This document shows, one piece after another, positions 8,968 to 16,986 of a DNA stretch of 64,000 nucleotides. The stretch spans positions 61,026 through 125,025 of the forward strand of contig CAMCBW010000011.1 in NCBI GenBank assembly GCA_945873105.1. The letters are read 5' to 3'. Numbering within the stretch: position 1 is the stretch's first letter; every line of letters begins with the position of its first letter. Under the pieces are notes generated by a model, which worked only from the letters and a program-made list of their open reading frames with translations, was not told the DNA's origin and did no database searches. A program made the position numbers and the translations under genes. This DNA comes from Tangfeifania diversioriginum (lineage in GTDB: Bacteria > Bacteroidota > Bacteroidia > Bacteroidales > Prolixibacteraceae).

Positions 8968-9459
8968 ATGCTTTTCCGCTTCACCATCTTCCTTTTTGCG
9001 GTCGTGTTACTTTTATCCTGTAACAATGGTTCCAACTGTTACGAATCGTCAGATACCTTGATGGTCACCGTTTTTTCCGGCAACAATTCCACAAAAATCG
9101 ATTCAATTCTTATCAGGGGCTTCAAGCAAACCGGTACCGGAGATACACTTGATTACAGCACCGTAGCTGATACCGTCAAAAAAATTGGATTGCCACTGAA
9201 CCTCGCGGCCGACTCTACCGGCTTTGTGGTCTATGCCAATGGAAAGGCCGGTGCCTTCTGGGTCAAACACACCATGGAGTTCCGGTTGATATCGCAAAGT
9301 TGCGGATTTGCACCCTATTATAAACTCACGGCTTCAAAACAGAGCCCTTTAATCGATTCAATCAGGGTATTTGATTCCAATGTGGATCCGAAATCTGTTG
9401 AAAACTATGAAACCAATGGACAAAATATTAAGGTCTATCTTCATCTTACTACTCCTTAG
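8968..9459 (+). CDS. DUF6452-type lipoprotein of unknown function
   Basis: This 163-residue protein begins with a lipoprotein signal (MLFRFTIFLFAVVLLLSC). A short Cys-containing motif (NCYESS) follows, then a small beta-rich domain without catalytic motifs. The pairing with a DUF6048-like outer-membrane protein downstream is a conserved Bacteroidota arrangement, and I base the family call on this pairing, the size and the N-terminal Cys motif. Its end overlaps the start of the next gene by about 44 bases, so translation is probably coupled. Function is unknown; a periplasmic or outer-membrane role is inferred. Confidence 0.75.
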   Translation: MLFRFTIFLFAVVLLLSCNNGSNCYESSDTLMVTVFSGNNSTKIDSILIRGFKQTGTGDTLDYSTVADTVKKIGLPLNLAADSTGFVVYANGKAGAFWVKHTMEFRLISQSCGFAPYYKLTASKQSPLIDSIRVFDSNVDPKSVENYETNGQNIKVYLHLTTP

Positions 9460-10213
9460 TCCGATCGCAAGCTTCGGGCAAAAAAAGGCAGAGGTGTGGA
9501 GGTATGAAGGCCCCCGCATTGGGATAGATGTCTCCAGGTTTCTGCTGCCTTTTATGCAAAAGTCGACACAAGGTGGATTTGAGATACAGGCAGACTTCCC
9601 CTATAAGGGTAATTTTTTCCCTACCGTAGAAGCCGGCTATATGAGTGTGGATGATGTGAAGGAGAGCTTTCACTACACCAACAAGGGGGCTTACGGCAGA
9701 TTGGGGGTCGATGTCAACATCAACAAGTTTGAATCCTTGTCCGACCATGACCTGGTCTTTGTGGGTGCAAGGTATGGGTTTAGTCGCTTTTCACAGGAGA
9801 CTCTTTCCGCCAGCTACACCAACTATTGGGGGACCTATCAGACCTCCTACCCCAAAGACTACCTCAATGCCCACTGGGCTGAACTCGTTTTTGGACTGAA
9901 GGGTGAGCTGCTGCCAAATTTCTTTTTCGGCTGGACTGTAAGGGCTAAATTCTTCCTCACCGGGTCCAAGGATGCCTATGTAAAGCCCTATGTCATTCCA
10001 GGTTTGGGATATACCACCTCGGAGGTGCCCTTTGATTTTTCGGTCACCGTTTCTTACCGGATCCCGCTGATGAAGACCAAGACATTGCCCAAACCATTGA
10101 AAGGTGCAAGTACCAAACAATCGGATGATGATGAGGAGTATGAAAATCCTGAATTGAACAACAATTCCTCCGGGTTTGGAAGTGGTACCAGAAGAAACAG
10201 CCAACAGTTTTAA
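9416..10213 (+). CDS. DUF6048-type predicted outer-membrane beta-barrel protein
   Basis: The start is ATG 9416 (MDKILRSIFILLLLSPIASF), with another ATG three codons upstream at 9407. Both give a signal peptide ending at SFGQK. The mature part (RIGIDVSRFLLPF onwards) has alternating aromatic strands of a small barrel to about residue 235, followed by an acidic, Asn- and Ser-rich tail (SDDDEEYENPELNNNSSG). It shares an operon with the DUF6452 lipoprotein and overlaps it. The two probably form a complex at the outer membrane, but nothing in the sequence shows the activity. Confidence 0.8.
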   Translation: MDKILRSIFILLLLSPIASFGQKKAEVWRYEGPRIGIDVSRFLLPFMQKSTQGGFEIQADFPYKGNFFPTVEAGYMSVDDVKESFHYTNKGAYGRLGVDVNINKFESLSDHDLVFVGARYGFSRFSQETLSASYTNYWGTYQTSYPKDYLNAHWAELVFGLKGELLPNFFFGWTVRAKFFLTGSKDAYVKPYVIPGLGYTTSEVPFDFSVTVSYRIPLMKTKTLPKPLKGASTKQSDDDEEYENPELNNNSSGFGSGTRRNSQQF

Positions 10214-10243
10214 AATTTTAGATTTTAGATTGAACCCCTCCCA

Positions 10244-10272
10244 ACCACGAATTACACCAATTACACGAATTT
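10244..10272. repeat. degenerate short-period repeat of the attacac type
   Basis: The stretch accacgaattacaccaatt followed by acacgaattt consists of near copies of a 10-base unit (acgaattaca). This kind of element is frequent between genes in this phylum. It lies just after the DUF6048 gene. No function is evident. Confidence 0.5.
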
Positions 10273-10304
10273 AAAAAAATCCATACTGTTCCTTCTGCGT
10301 GGCC

Positions 10305-10420
10305 ATCTCTCCGTCATTCCAGTCTCTCCGTCATTTCTCCGTCTCTCCGTCACTTCTCCGTCTCCCCGTCCCTTAGTCCCTCAGTCTCCCCGTCCCTCAA
10401 TCCAATCCCCTCACTCCCTC
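10305..10420. repeat. pyrimidine-rich tandem repeat (tctccgtc type)
   Basis: About 115 bases are composed of variants of tctccgtc, tctccccgtc and ccctcagtc, almost free of purines on the + strand. The right edge runs into the 3' end of the phosphoesterase gene (stop at 10411). It could be a slipped-strand tract; I see no coding content. Confidence 0.65.
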
Positions 10421-11382
10421 TTCTTCCGGTAGGAGTACAAAGTCTCCCCTTTTTCGTTGACAAAGTAGAAGGAGAACCGATTGGCAGAGACATTGGCGAC
10501 TGTAAATCCCACCGAACTTTTCACATAACGGGTAAAAAACCAGGGATTCGACCAGCGTGGCTTTACACCGGAGGCTGTTACGATGTAATCAACCTCATCC
10601 CGTTGGAGGTGTTCAAATTTGTGCACATGTCCACTGAGATAGAAATCGACACGGTACTTTCTCAGCAGCGGAGCAACCTGCTCAATCAGTCCATAGGTGC
10701 TTCCATGGTTAAAATCGGACGAGTAGACCGGATGATGGCCAACCACGATCTTCCAGGTCTCTTTGGAGGCAGCCAATACGCTGTCGACGAAGGCAACAGT
10801 CCTGGCAGGTTGCTGCGTTTTCACCGCGTGGTATTTTGGATCCCTGGGGTAGAAGAAGACAAATGGGGAGGTATCTATCATGACGAAACGAATGGAAACC
10901 GAACTGTCAACCTTTTGAACAAAGGTATAACTGCGGTCAGGCATGGTCCATCTGGCATGGTGCAGGCCATAATCCACCAGTGCCTGTGGATTGCCGATGT
11001 ACTCGTGGTTGCCGATGATAGAGTACCATTTGATGTCCAGTTCAGGTGCGGTGAACATCTGCTCAAACTGTGCGTTCCAAAGTGGATCGAGGGTATCACG
11101 GACCCCTCTGTCGTGAAAAAAATCACCCTGGTTAACCACAAATTTCGGGTGCAATTTCTTGGAAAGCAGGTTGACAATACTGGCTACGGAGTCTTCCCGG
11201 TAGGGTCCGGTGGAGCCCATATCGGAGAGGACAAAGAAATTGTATCCATCCATGGGTGGCTGCTCAATTACCGGAGGCTGTTTGCATCCGGCAAATATCA
11301 GGAGGAGTAGAATTGCCACCAACTCTTTCCGTCCAACAAAAGGGGAGGTATTTTCTTGTCGCATCAATCCAATCTTAATCAA
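10411..11382 (-). CDS. lipoprotein metallophosphoesterase, purple acid phosphatase-like
   Basis: This is a 323-residue protein; an internal ATG at 11364 could be the real start. It has a membrane-targeting N-terminus and lipobox (LLLLIFAGC). The calcineurin-like domain shows LSDMGSTG (variant first motif), NQGDFFHDRGV, GNHEYIGN, VVGHHPVYSSD and LSGHVHKFEH. The spacing resembles single-domain purple acid phosphatases and TRAP-type enzymes. It would act on phosphoesters outside the cytoplasm. It is not in an obvious operon. The low-complexity pyrimidine tract follows its 3' end. Confidence 0.85.
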   Translation of the reverse strand: MIKIGLMRQENTSPFVGRKELVAILLLLIFAGCKQPPVIEQPPMDGYNFFVLSDMGSTGPYREDSVASIVNLLSKKLHPKFVVNQGDFFHDRGVRDTLDPLWNAQFEQMFTAPELDIKWYSIIGNHEYIGNPQALVDYGLHHARWTMPDRSYTFVQKVDSSVSIRFVMIDTSPFVFFYPRDPKYHAVKTQQPARTVAFVDSVLAASKETWKIVVGHHPVYSSDFNHGSTYGLIEQVAPLLRKYRVDFYLSGHVHKFEHLQRDEVDYIVTASGVKPRWSNPWFFTRYVKSSVGFTVANVSANRFSFYFVNEKGETLYSYRKKRE

Positions 11383-11605
11383 TTCATTTGTAAATTATTA
11401 CTATACCTTACCAGGAAATGTTTCAATCCTCTGCCCTAAATTCATACCGGTGTAAGAAGGCATCTAAATATAGTAATTCCATGCCTCTGTATAAGCAGTT
11501 GGCAGACTTAAAAATCCAATCGCTCCTCCAACCATTTTCTGCAGTGAATGATACCTTTGCGCCATACATGGTCGACCCTAACCGATACGGCAAGCAGGCA
11601 TAAGG

Positions 11606-11637
11606 ATTGTTTCAATGGCGGAAAGTGTGTATATTTA
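11606..11637 (+). promoter_or_regulatory. probable coaX promoter
   Basis: It reads ATTG (11606-11609), 20 bases, then TATATTTA (11630-11637). The -7 box differs from TAnnTTTG only at its last base, and the spacing is normal. The leader to the ATG at 11681 would be about 37 bases. The remainder of the gap from 11383 shows no gene or hairpin. Confidence 0.5.
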
Positions 11638-11680
11638 AAGCAGCATTGGGAGTGCATTGGTTAAACACAACTTAAAGCAG

Positions 11681-12454
11681 ATGATTCTAACAATCGACAT
11701 CGGAAATACCAACATTGTTTTTGGGGTGGCAGACCAGAACAGATGGCTTAAAATATGGAGGATCAAGACGGATGCTTCCAAGACGGCGGATGAATATGAG
11801 GTGATCTTCAACTCCCTGTTTGGCAGTTCAGACATCCCCAAAAATGAGATCACCCAGAGTGTGCTGAGCAGTGTTGTACCCAGCCTGATCAGGCCATTCA
11901 ATGAAATGTTGGCCCATCTCGTCAACCATACCCCCTTGTTGGTTGAACCCGCTCTCTACCAAAAACTTCCCATCGAGATATTGAGCCCGGATGAAATTGG
12001 TACGGATATCGTTGCGAATGCTACTGCGGCTTTCGTTCGGTATGGCGGACCTGTGATGGTGGTAGATTTTGGTACTGCCTTGACTTTCAGCACCATCAGT
12101 CAGTCTGGCAGGATCCTGGGGGTTGCCATTGTACCAGGATTACTGACCGCGCTCAGATCCCTCACCGGGAATACTGCCCAGTTGCGGGATGTCCAGCTTG
12201 TTGCCCCGCCTTCCGTATTGGGAGACAACACCATCCATGCCATCCAGGCAGGACTTGTCCTGGGTTTTGCCGGACTGGTCGATTCCATCGTGGAGAAGAC
12301 AGAGGCAGAACTATCGGATCAACTCACCGTGGTAGCTACCGGAGGTCTTTCGGCGGTACTGTTCAACATCGCCAAACGAATTCAATTGATTGACAAAAAT
12401 CTCACCCTGGATGGGTTGAAATACATGGCAGACCAAATGCTTCCCGAAGCGTAG
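11681..12454 (+). CDS. coaX: type III pantothenate kinase
   Basis: This 257-residue enzyme phosphorylates pantothenate, the first step of coenzyme A synthesis, in the cytoplasm. The ATG at 11681 gives the family N-terminus MILTIDIGNTN, which holds the phosphate-binding loop; the frame is open 8 codons further upstream but without family similarity. Other motifs are PDEIGTDIVANA (about 100-112) and VVDFGTALTF (about 125-134), both typical of CoaX. A long-loop inverted repeat (ggaacaga/tctgttcc, 12472-12512) after the stop might help termination. It is followed by an acyl-CoA synthetase gene with its own leader. Confidence 0.95.
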   Translation: MILTIDIGNTNIVFGVADQNRWLKIWRIKTDASKTADEYEVIFNSLFGSSDIPKNEITQSVLSSVVPSLIRPFNEMLAHLVNHTPLLVEPALYQKLPIEILSPDEIGTDIVANATAAFVRYGGPVMVVDFGTALTFSTISQSGRILGVAIVPGLLTALRSLTGNTAQLRDVQLVAPPSVLGDNTIHAIQAGLVLGFAGLVDSIVEKTEAELSDQLTVVATGGLSAVLFNIAKRIQLIDKNLTLDGLKYMADQMLPEA

Positions 12455-12625
12455 AAAGACGAAAATTTGAAGGAACAGAGGATTTTTTGAACTTTTGGGG
12501 CTATTCTGTTCCACCTATGCACCAGATCGCAGAGATATCACCGGGTGGTTTTTTAACTTAAAGATCTTTGTTTAATTTTAAGGGAAAATAAGATGGATTT
12601 TCTGAACTCCAAATAAGAAGAACTT

Positions 12626-14266
12626 ATGAAGCGCGACAAACTAATTGAGATGTATGCCCAATGTTTCCGGGAGAATTGGTCCAAACCAGCCTTCTCCGAT
12701 TTCCAGGGAGCAACCACCACGTACGGGGAAGGGGCTCAAATGATCCGGCAGATTCACTGCTATTTCAGGGAAAGCGGGATTCTAAAAGGGGATAAGGTTG
12801 CGATTCTGGGTCGCAACTCCTCAAACTGGGCCATCTCGTTTCTGGCAGTTTCCGGGTACGGAGGAGTCACGGTACCCATACTGCCTGATTTTAATCCGGA
12901 CGACATCGAACATATCCTGGAACATTCTGAATCCTGCTTCCTGTTTGCAGCGGATAATCTGTTTGACAAACTTGATCCACAGAAGGTACCGGGTCTCAAG
13001 GGTGTTGTCAGCCTGACCGATTTTTCGCCACTCTCCTTCTCAACAGGGGAAGAGAAAGCCCTGTGGACCAAATGTTTTGATCCAAATCATGCAGGGATTT
13101 CTGCTGCCGACAATTTTGAACTGACAGACTATGAGGGTGATGATTTGAGTATTCTCTCCTATACCAGTGGTACTTCAGGTTTCAGCAAGGGGGTAATGAT
13201 TCCTGCCAGAAGCCTGTTGTCGAACATTGTCTATGCACAGGATCATATGCCTTTAAAGTCGGGTGACAAAATTGTCTCTTTCCTGCCCATGGCCCATGTA
13301 TTTGGGTTGCTGTTCGAATTTTTGTTCCCGGTATCGGTTGGTTGCCACGTTACTTTCCTTTCGAAGGCCCCTACCCCACAACTGATTATCAAGGCTTTCC
13401 AGGAGGTAAAACCACGGTTGATCCTCTCCGTCCCGCTGGTCATTGAGAAAATATACAAGAAACGCATATTGCCGGCACTTGAAAAGCCTGTGGTTAAGTT
13501 TCTGCTGAAAGTGCCAGGCATTCAACTGCTGCTGTTCAAAAAGGTAAGGGCCAGTCTGGTGGAAACCTTTGGGGGCAATTTCCATGAGATTGTCATTGGC
13601 GGTGCTCCATTGAATCCGGAGGTGGAGGCCTTCTTCCGGAAAATCAAATTCCCGTTTACCATTGGGTACGGCATGACAGAGTGCGGACCGCTCATCTCCT
13701 ATGAACCCTGGACCGGTTTCAAATCCTCCGCAGCGGGGAGACTGGTCGACCGTATGGAGGTTCGCATCGATTCAAAGGATCCCTTCCACGAGGTAGGTGA
13801 GATTCTCGTCAAGGGGACCAATGTGATGCTAGGCTATTACAAAAACGACAAAGCGACATCAGATACCATTGATGGAGAGGGCTGGCTTCACACCGGAGAC
13901 CTGGGCATCATCGACAAGGAGCAATTCATCTACATCCGTGGACGAAGCAAAAATATGCTGCTGGGTCCCTCCGGACAAAATATCTATCCGGAAGAGATGG
14001 AGGCCAAACTCAGCAATTATCCCTTTGTACTCGAATGTGTGATCACCGAACGTGACCACAAGATGGTTGCCTTTGTTTATGCTGATCCTGAAAGGGTGGA
14101 AGCTGAAAATGTATCGGAAAACCATTTGAAGGAGATCATGACCGAAAATTGCAAACAGGTGAACCGCGAGCTTCCGAAATATGCGCAATTAAGCTCTATC
14201 GTATTGGTTGAAAAGGAGTTTGAAAAGACTCCCAAACGAAATATCAAACGCTATCTCTACACTTAA
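12626..14266 (+). CDS. AMP-binding acyl-CoA synthetase (long-chain fatty acid-CoA ligase type)
   Basis: This 546-residue ANL-superfamily enzyme should activate a carboxylic acid to acyl-AMP and then to acyl-CoA. The P-loop is YTSGTSGFSKGV at about residue 179, followed by GYGMTECGP near 347 and LHTGDLG near 421. The C-terminal domain contains GRSKNMLLGPSGQNIYPEE with the hinge and a Lys-rich end (KTPKRNIKRYLY) holding the likely catalytic lysine. Size and motifs fit long-chain acyl-CoA synthetases. It lies after coaX but about 170 bases away; a shared CoA theme is possible, co-transcription is unproven. No signal peptide. Confidence 0.9.
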   Translation: MKRDKLIEMYAQCFRENWSKPAFSDFQGATTTYGEGAQMIRQIHCYFRESGILKGDKVAILGRNSSNWAISFLAVSGYGGVTVPILPDFNPDDIEHILEHSESCFLFAADNLFDKLDPQKVPGLKGVVSLTDFSPLSFSTGEEKALWTKCFDPNHAGISAADNFELTDYEGDDLSILSYTSGTSGFSKGVMIPARSLLSNIVYAQDHMPLKSGDKIVSFLPMAHVFGLLFEFLFPVSVGCHVTFLSKAPTPQLIIKAFQEVKPRLILSVPLVIEKIYKKRILPALEKPVVKFLLKVPGIQLLLFKKVRASLVETFGGNFHEIVIGGAPLNPEVEAFFRKIKFPFTIGYGMTECGPLISYEPWTGFKSSAAGRLVDRMEVRIDSKDPFHEVGEILVKGTNVMLGYYKNDKATSDTIDGEGWLHTGDLGIIDKEQFIYIRGRSKNMLLGPSGQNIYPEEMEAKLSNYPFVLECVITERDHKMVAFVYADPERVEAENVSENHLKEIMTENCKQVNRELPKYAQLSSIVLVEKEFEKTPKRNIKRYLYT

Positions 14267-14414
14267 CCAGGAAATTGTTGGCCAAATGAGGCAGCCGAGT
14301 TTTGAAAAATGTAAAATGCAGGAACTTAATGCTCTACTGTTTTGAGCCATGTGCCAATTTCATCGTGCAAAGCGCGCCATGCACGCAAACAAAGAAATAA
14401 AAAAATCTGCCATT

Positions 14415-15524
14415 ATGCAACTCATCGTCAAAGGTTTACTCCTTGCAATTCTTCTACAGGGAGGAGTGTTTATGGCCCATGCGCAACAGAAGCCGATCCG
14501 GCTTGCCGTAGCCGGAATGACCCACGGACACATTTCGTTCATCCTGGGCAGGGCAGACAAAGGGGATTTTCAGTTGGTCGGGCTCTTTGAAACCAACAGG
14601 GAGTTGGTTCAAAAACTCGCGAAGCGTTACCAGTTTTCTGAAAACCTCGCCTACAATCACCTGGAAGATATGCTGGACAAGGTGAAGCCTGAAGCCGTAG
14701 TGGCATTTGGCTCCATTTTCGATCACCTGGCTGTGGTAGAGGCCTGTGCACCCAGGGGCATCCATGTAATGGTGGAAAAGCCTTTGGCAGTCAGCATGAA
14801 ACATGCCACCCGTATGGCTGAACTTGCGCGGAAGCACTCCATTCAGCTGCTTACCGATTATGAAACATCCTGGTATCCAACAACAGCCCAGGCATTCAAG
14901 ATGGTCAATGAGGCTAAATTTGCAGGGACCGTCAGAAAGGTGGTAATTCACGATGGCCACAAAGGACCGAAGGAGATCGGCTGCGACCCGGTATTCCTGG
15001 AGTGGCTCACCGATCCTGTCCTGAACGGCGGGGGAGCCATGGTAGACTTTGGTTGCTATGGTGCCAACCTGATGACTGCCTTGACCAAAGGCGAAAAGCC
15101 CCTCTCGGTTACCGCCGTAACGCACCAGTTTAAACCAGACATCTATCCCAAAGTAGACGATGAGGCGACCATTGTTGTCTCCTACCGGGAAGCGCAGTGC
15201 ATCATCCAGGCCTCGTGGAACTGGCCATTCAACCGGAAAGATATGGAAATTTACGGCGACAACGGGTACGTAGTTTCCGTAAACAAAAATGAGCTGCGTG
15301 CCAGGGGAGCCGGGATGAGCCATGAAAAAACCACCAATATCACTGCTGCAGATGTAATGGTCTATGAAGATCCCTTCTGCTATTTTGCGGATGTAATCAG
15401 GGGAAAAATCGGTGTGGCACCTTTTGGTCTTTATTCACTTGAAAACAACCTGCAAGTAGTTGCCATACTGGATGCCGCCCGTAAATCCGCAAAAACCGGT
15501 AAAAGTGTGGTCTTTCAAAAATAA
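14415..15524 (+). CDS. secreted Gfo/Idh/MocA-family oxidoreductase
   Basis: From ATG 14415 the product has 369 residues with a Sec signal peptide (MQLIVKGLLLAILLQGG, ending AHAQQ). Two more ATGs upstream (14349, 14379) would put charged residues in front of the signal. The Rossmann domain starts IRLAVAGMTHGH, where the usual GxGxxG is replaced by GMTHGH. The family EKP motif is present (MVEKPLAV, about 123-130). The C-terminal alpha/beta domain follows (CYGANLMTAL; WNWPFNRKDMEIYGD). Periplasmic members of this family occur in Bacteroidota and modify sugars or cyclic polyols. The bound cofactor must be exported or very tightly held. The substrate is unknown. Confidence 0.85.
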   Translation: MQLIVKGLLLAILLQGGVFMAHAQQKPIRLAVAGMTHGHISFILGRADKGDFQLVGLFETNRELVQKLAKRYQFSENLAYNHLEDMLDKVKPEAVVAFGSIFDHLAVVEACAPRGIHVMVEKPLAVSMKHATRMAELARKHSIQLLTDYETSWYPTTAQAFKMVNEAKFAGTVRKVVIHDGHKGPKEIGCDPVFLEWLTDPVLNGGGAMVDFGCYGANLMTALTKGEKPLSVTAVTHQFKPDIYPKVDDEATIVVSYREAQCIIQASWNWPFNRKDMEIYGDNGYVVSVNKNELRARGAGMSHEKTTNITAADVMVYEDPFCYFADVIRGKIGVAPFGLYSLENNLQVVAILDAARKSAKTGKSVVFQK

Positions 15525-15550
15525 TCATTGAGACCCGCCGGGAAGAATGG

Positions 15551-16123
15551 TCATATTTGCCGTAGAATGATCTCTTCCAGGGATCTTTTTGGTACATGGT
15601 GTACCTGGTTTGCATCCCGCCAGTATTTCACATCACCGTGGATCATCTCCTCCAATACCACCTCCTCTTTGGGTTTGCCCAATGCAAGTACCTGGACGAT
15701 TTCGAATTGCCCCGGAAGATCGAGTATTTCCCTGAGATTCTTTCGGTTGACGGAATAGATGATGCAGCCCCCAAATCCTGCTTCTGTGGCACCCAGCAAT
15801 ATGCTCTGGGTAGCGATGCCGTCGTCACAAAAGTAATTGGTCGAAATTGAGGTGTCGTGAACCATCACAATGTATGCGGCAGGTCGTTCCCCCTCCTCCG
15901 GACCGCTCCATTCGGTGAGATATCCGGCCCACGCAAGTTGTTCAAAAATCAGGGCGTTGAAAGATTCATCCGTACTGAGCAGGTATTTCAAAGATTGTGC
16001 GTTACGGCCAGAGGCAGAATTGCGTGCAAGATCGACCCATTCCCGTAAATTGTTTAGGCCAATTTTTTCAGAATGGTAGAATCGGCGGTAACTCCGGTTT
16101 CTCAATATTAGCTCCTTGATCAT
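15551..16123 (-). CDS. nitroreductase-family FMN protein
   Basis: This 190-residue protein begins at ATG 16123 with MIKELILRNRSYRRF, the N-terminal FMN-phosphate-binding motif of the family (RxSxRxF). It continues with ARNSASGRNAQSLKYLL, the region that contacts the flavin, and has GIATQSILLGATEAGFGGC in the middle, typical of small nitroreductases. The C-terminus (LALGKPKEEVVLEE) is also typical. An upstream extension of the frame has no family likeness. Such dimeric enzymes reduce quinones, nitro compounds or flavins with NAD(P)H. It lies 56 bases beyond the GH16-like lipoprotein gene in the same direction, so the two could share a transcript. Confidence 0.9.
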   Translation of the reverse strand: MIKELILRNRSYRRFYHSEKIGLNNLREWVDLARNSASGRNAQSLKYLLSTDESFNALIFEQLAWAGYLTEWSGPEEGERPAAYIVMVHDTSISTNYFCDDGIATQSILLGATEAGFGGCIIYSVNRKNLREILDLPGQFEIVQVLALGKPKEEVVLEEMIHGDVKYWRDANQVHHVPKRSLEEIILRQI

Positions 16124-16179
16124 AATTTTTACGAAATTGAAATTGTGTTTACCTAAATATCTGAAAAGCCCCGTCTGAG

Positions 16180-16932
16180 CTACAATATGCTGACCCCTGA
16201 AATAATCATTTCTGCTTCCCGGAGATCTGAAGGAGCTCTTCCCAAAAAAAGCCAAAGGTTAATTTTCAGCATTTCGCCGTATGGTTTAGGAATGTTGGCC
16301 CCACGATAGCTCCATCGGTGCAGGATCTTGCGGGCAGCAGGCAGAACCGTTGAGTGTCCGGTAAAGCTGGCAAAATCTATCCGTTTGGATTTCCAGTTGA
16401 ACCAATGTGTGGTTTGGGATGCTGAGAGCTTGATGTCAAAACTCCTGGTATTGCCCAAAATGGTACTCGGTTGAACCGAAAAATGGCCATTTTTGGCCGC
16501 TTCAACACCCCACCTGGAAAATTCAATGTCTATCTCTTCTGTATCGCTTTGGTAGGAAAAGAGTCCGCCGACCACATTCTTATCCAGCAGGTCAATCCGG
16601 CTGTCGACAAAGAAAACGTAACGACCCTGGCCAATGGCCTCCAGCAGGGTTACACTGGCACAATACCATTTGTCCTCTCTTTGGGTGATCCGAAGATGAA
16701 GCCTGCCATTTTCATCCAACCACACATTTTCCCTGTTGTCTGAAAAGTAATTTGGACCAGGTCCTCTGGCCATTCCTGCAGAGGTTCCAACTTCCCAGTA
16801 ATGGCCCGAAAAATGGATGACTCTTTTGCCATTGAGGATGGAATCGGCCACCACAGGATGGTTTTCCTGGCATCCAGCAAGATGCGGGAGGAGAACTATG
16901 GCACAACACAACAGAACCTGCTTTAAAACCAT
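16180..16932 (-). CDS. lipoprotein with GH16-like (beta-glucanase fold) domain
   Basis: This 250-residue lipoprotein has a signal and lipobox MVLKQVLLCC to HLAGC. The rest is one jelly-roll domain. At about residues 131-137 it contains EEIDIEFSRWG, the GH16 active-site pattern E-x-D-x-E, with both catalytic Glu residues and the Asp in place. The tryptophans around it (YWEVGTS, FNWKSKRID, WLFLGR) also fit a GH16-like concanavalin fold. The domain is somewhat short for laminarinases. It should hydrolyse or bind a beta-glucan-type polysaccharide at the outer membrane. No SusC/D genes are nearby, so the target polysaccharide is open. Confidence 0.78.
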   Translation of the reverse strand: MVLKQVLLCCAIVLLPHLAGCQENHPVVADSILNGKRVIHFSGHYWEVGTSAGMARGPGPNYFSDNRENVWLDENGRLHLRITQREDKWYCASVTLLEAIGQGRYVFFVDSRIDLLDKNVVGGLFSYQSDTEEIDIEFSRWGVEAAKNGHFSVQPSTILGNTRSFDIKLSASQTTHWFNWKSKRIDFASFTGHSTVLPAARKILHRWSYRGANIPKPYGEMLKINLWLFLGRAPSDLREAEMIISGVSIL

Positions 16933-16986
16933 GTTTCCAAATGTCTTAAAACCGACAATAAATACCCGCCCATACCAGCGTGTCAG

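Noticed and set aside
14454..15323. A 289-codon frame opposite the Gfo/Idh gene.
   Set aside because: Shadow of a well-supported gene; codon periodicity belongs to the + strand.
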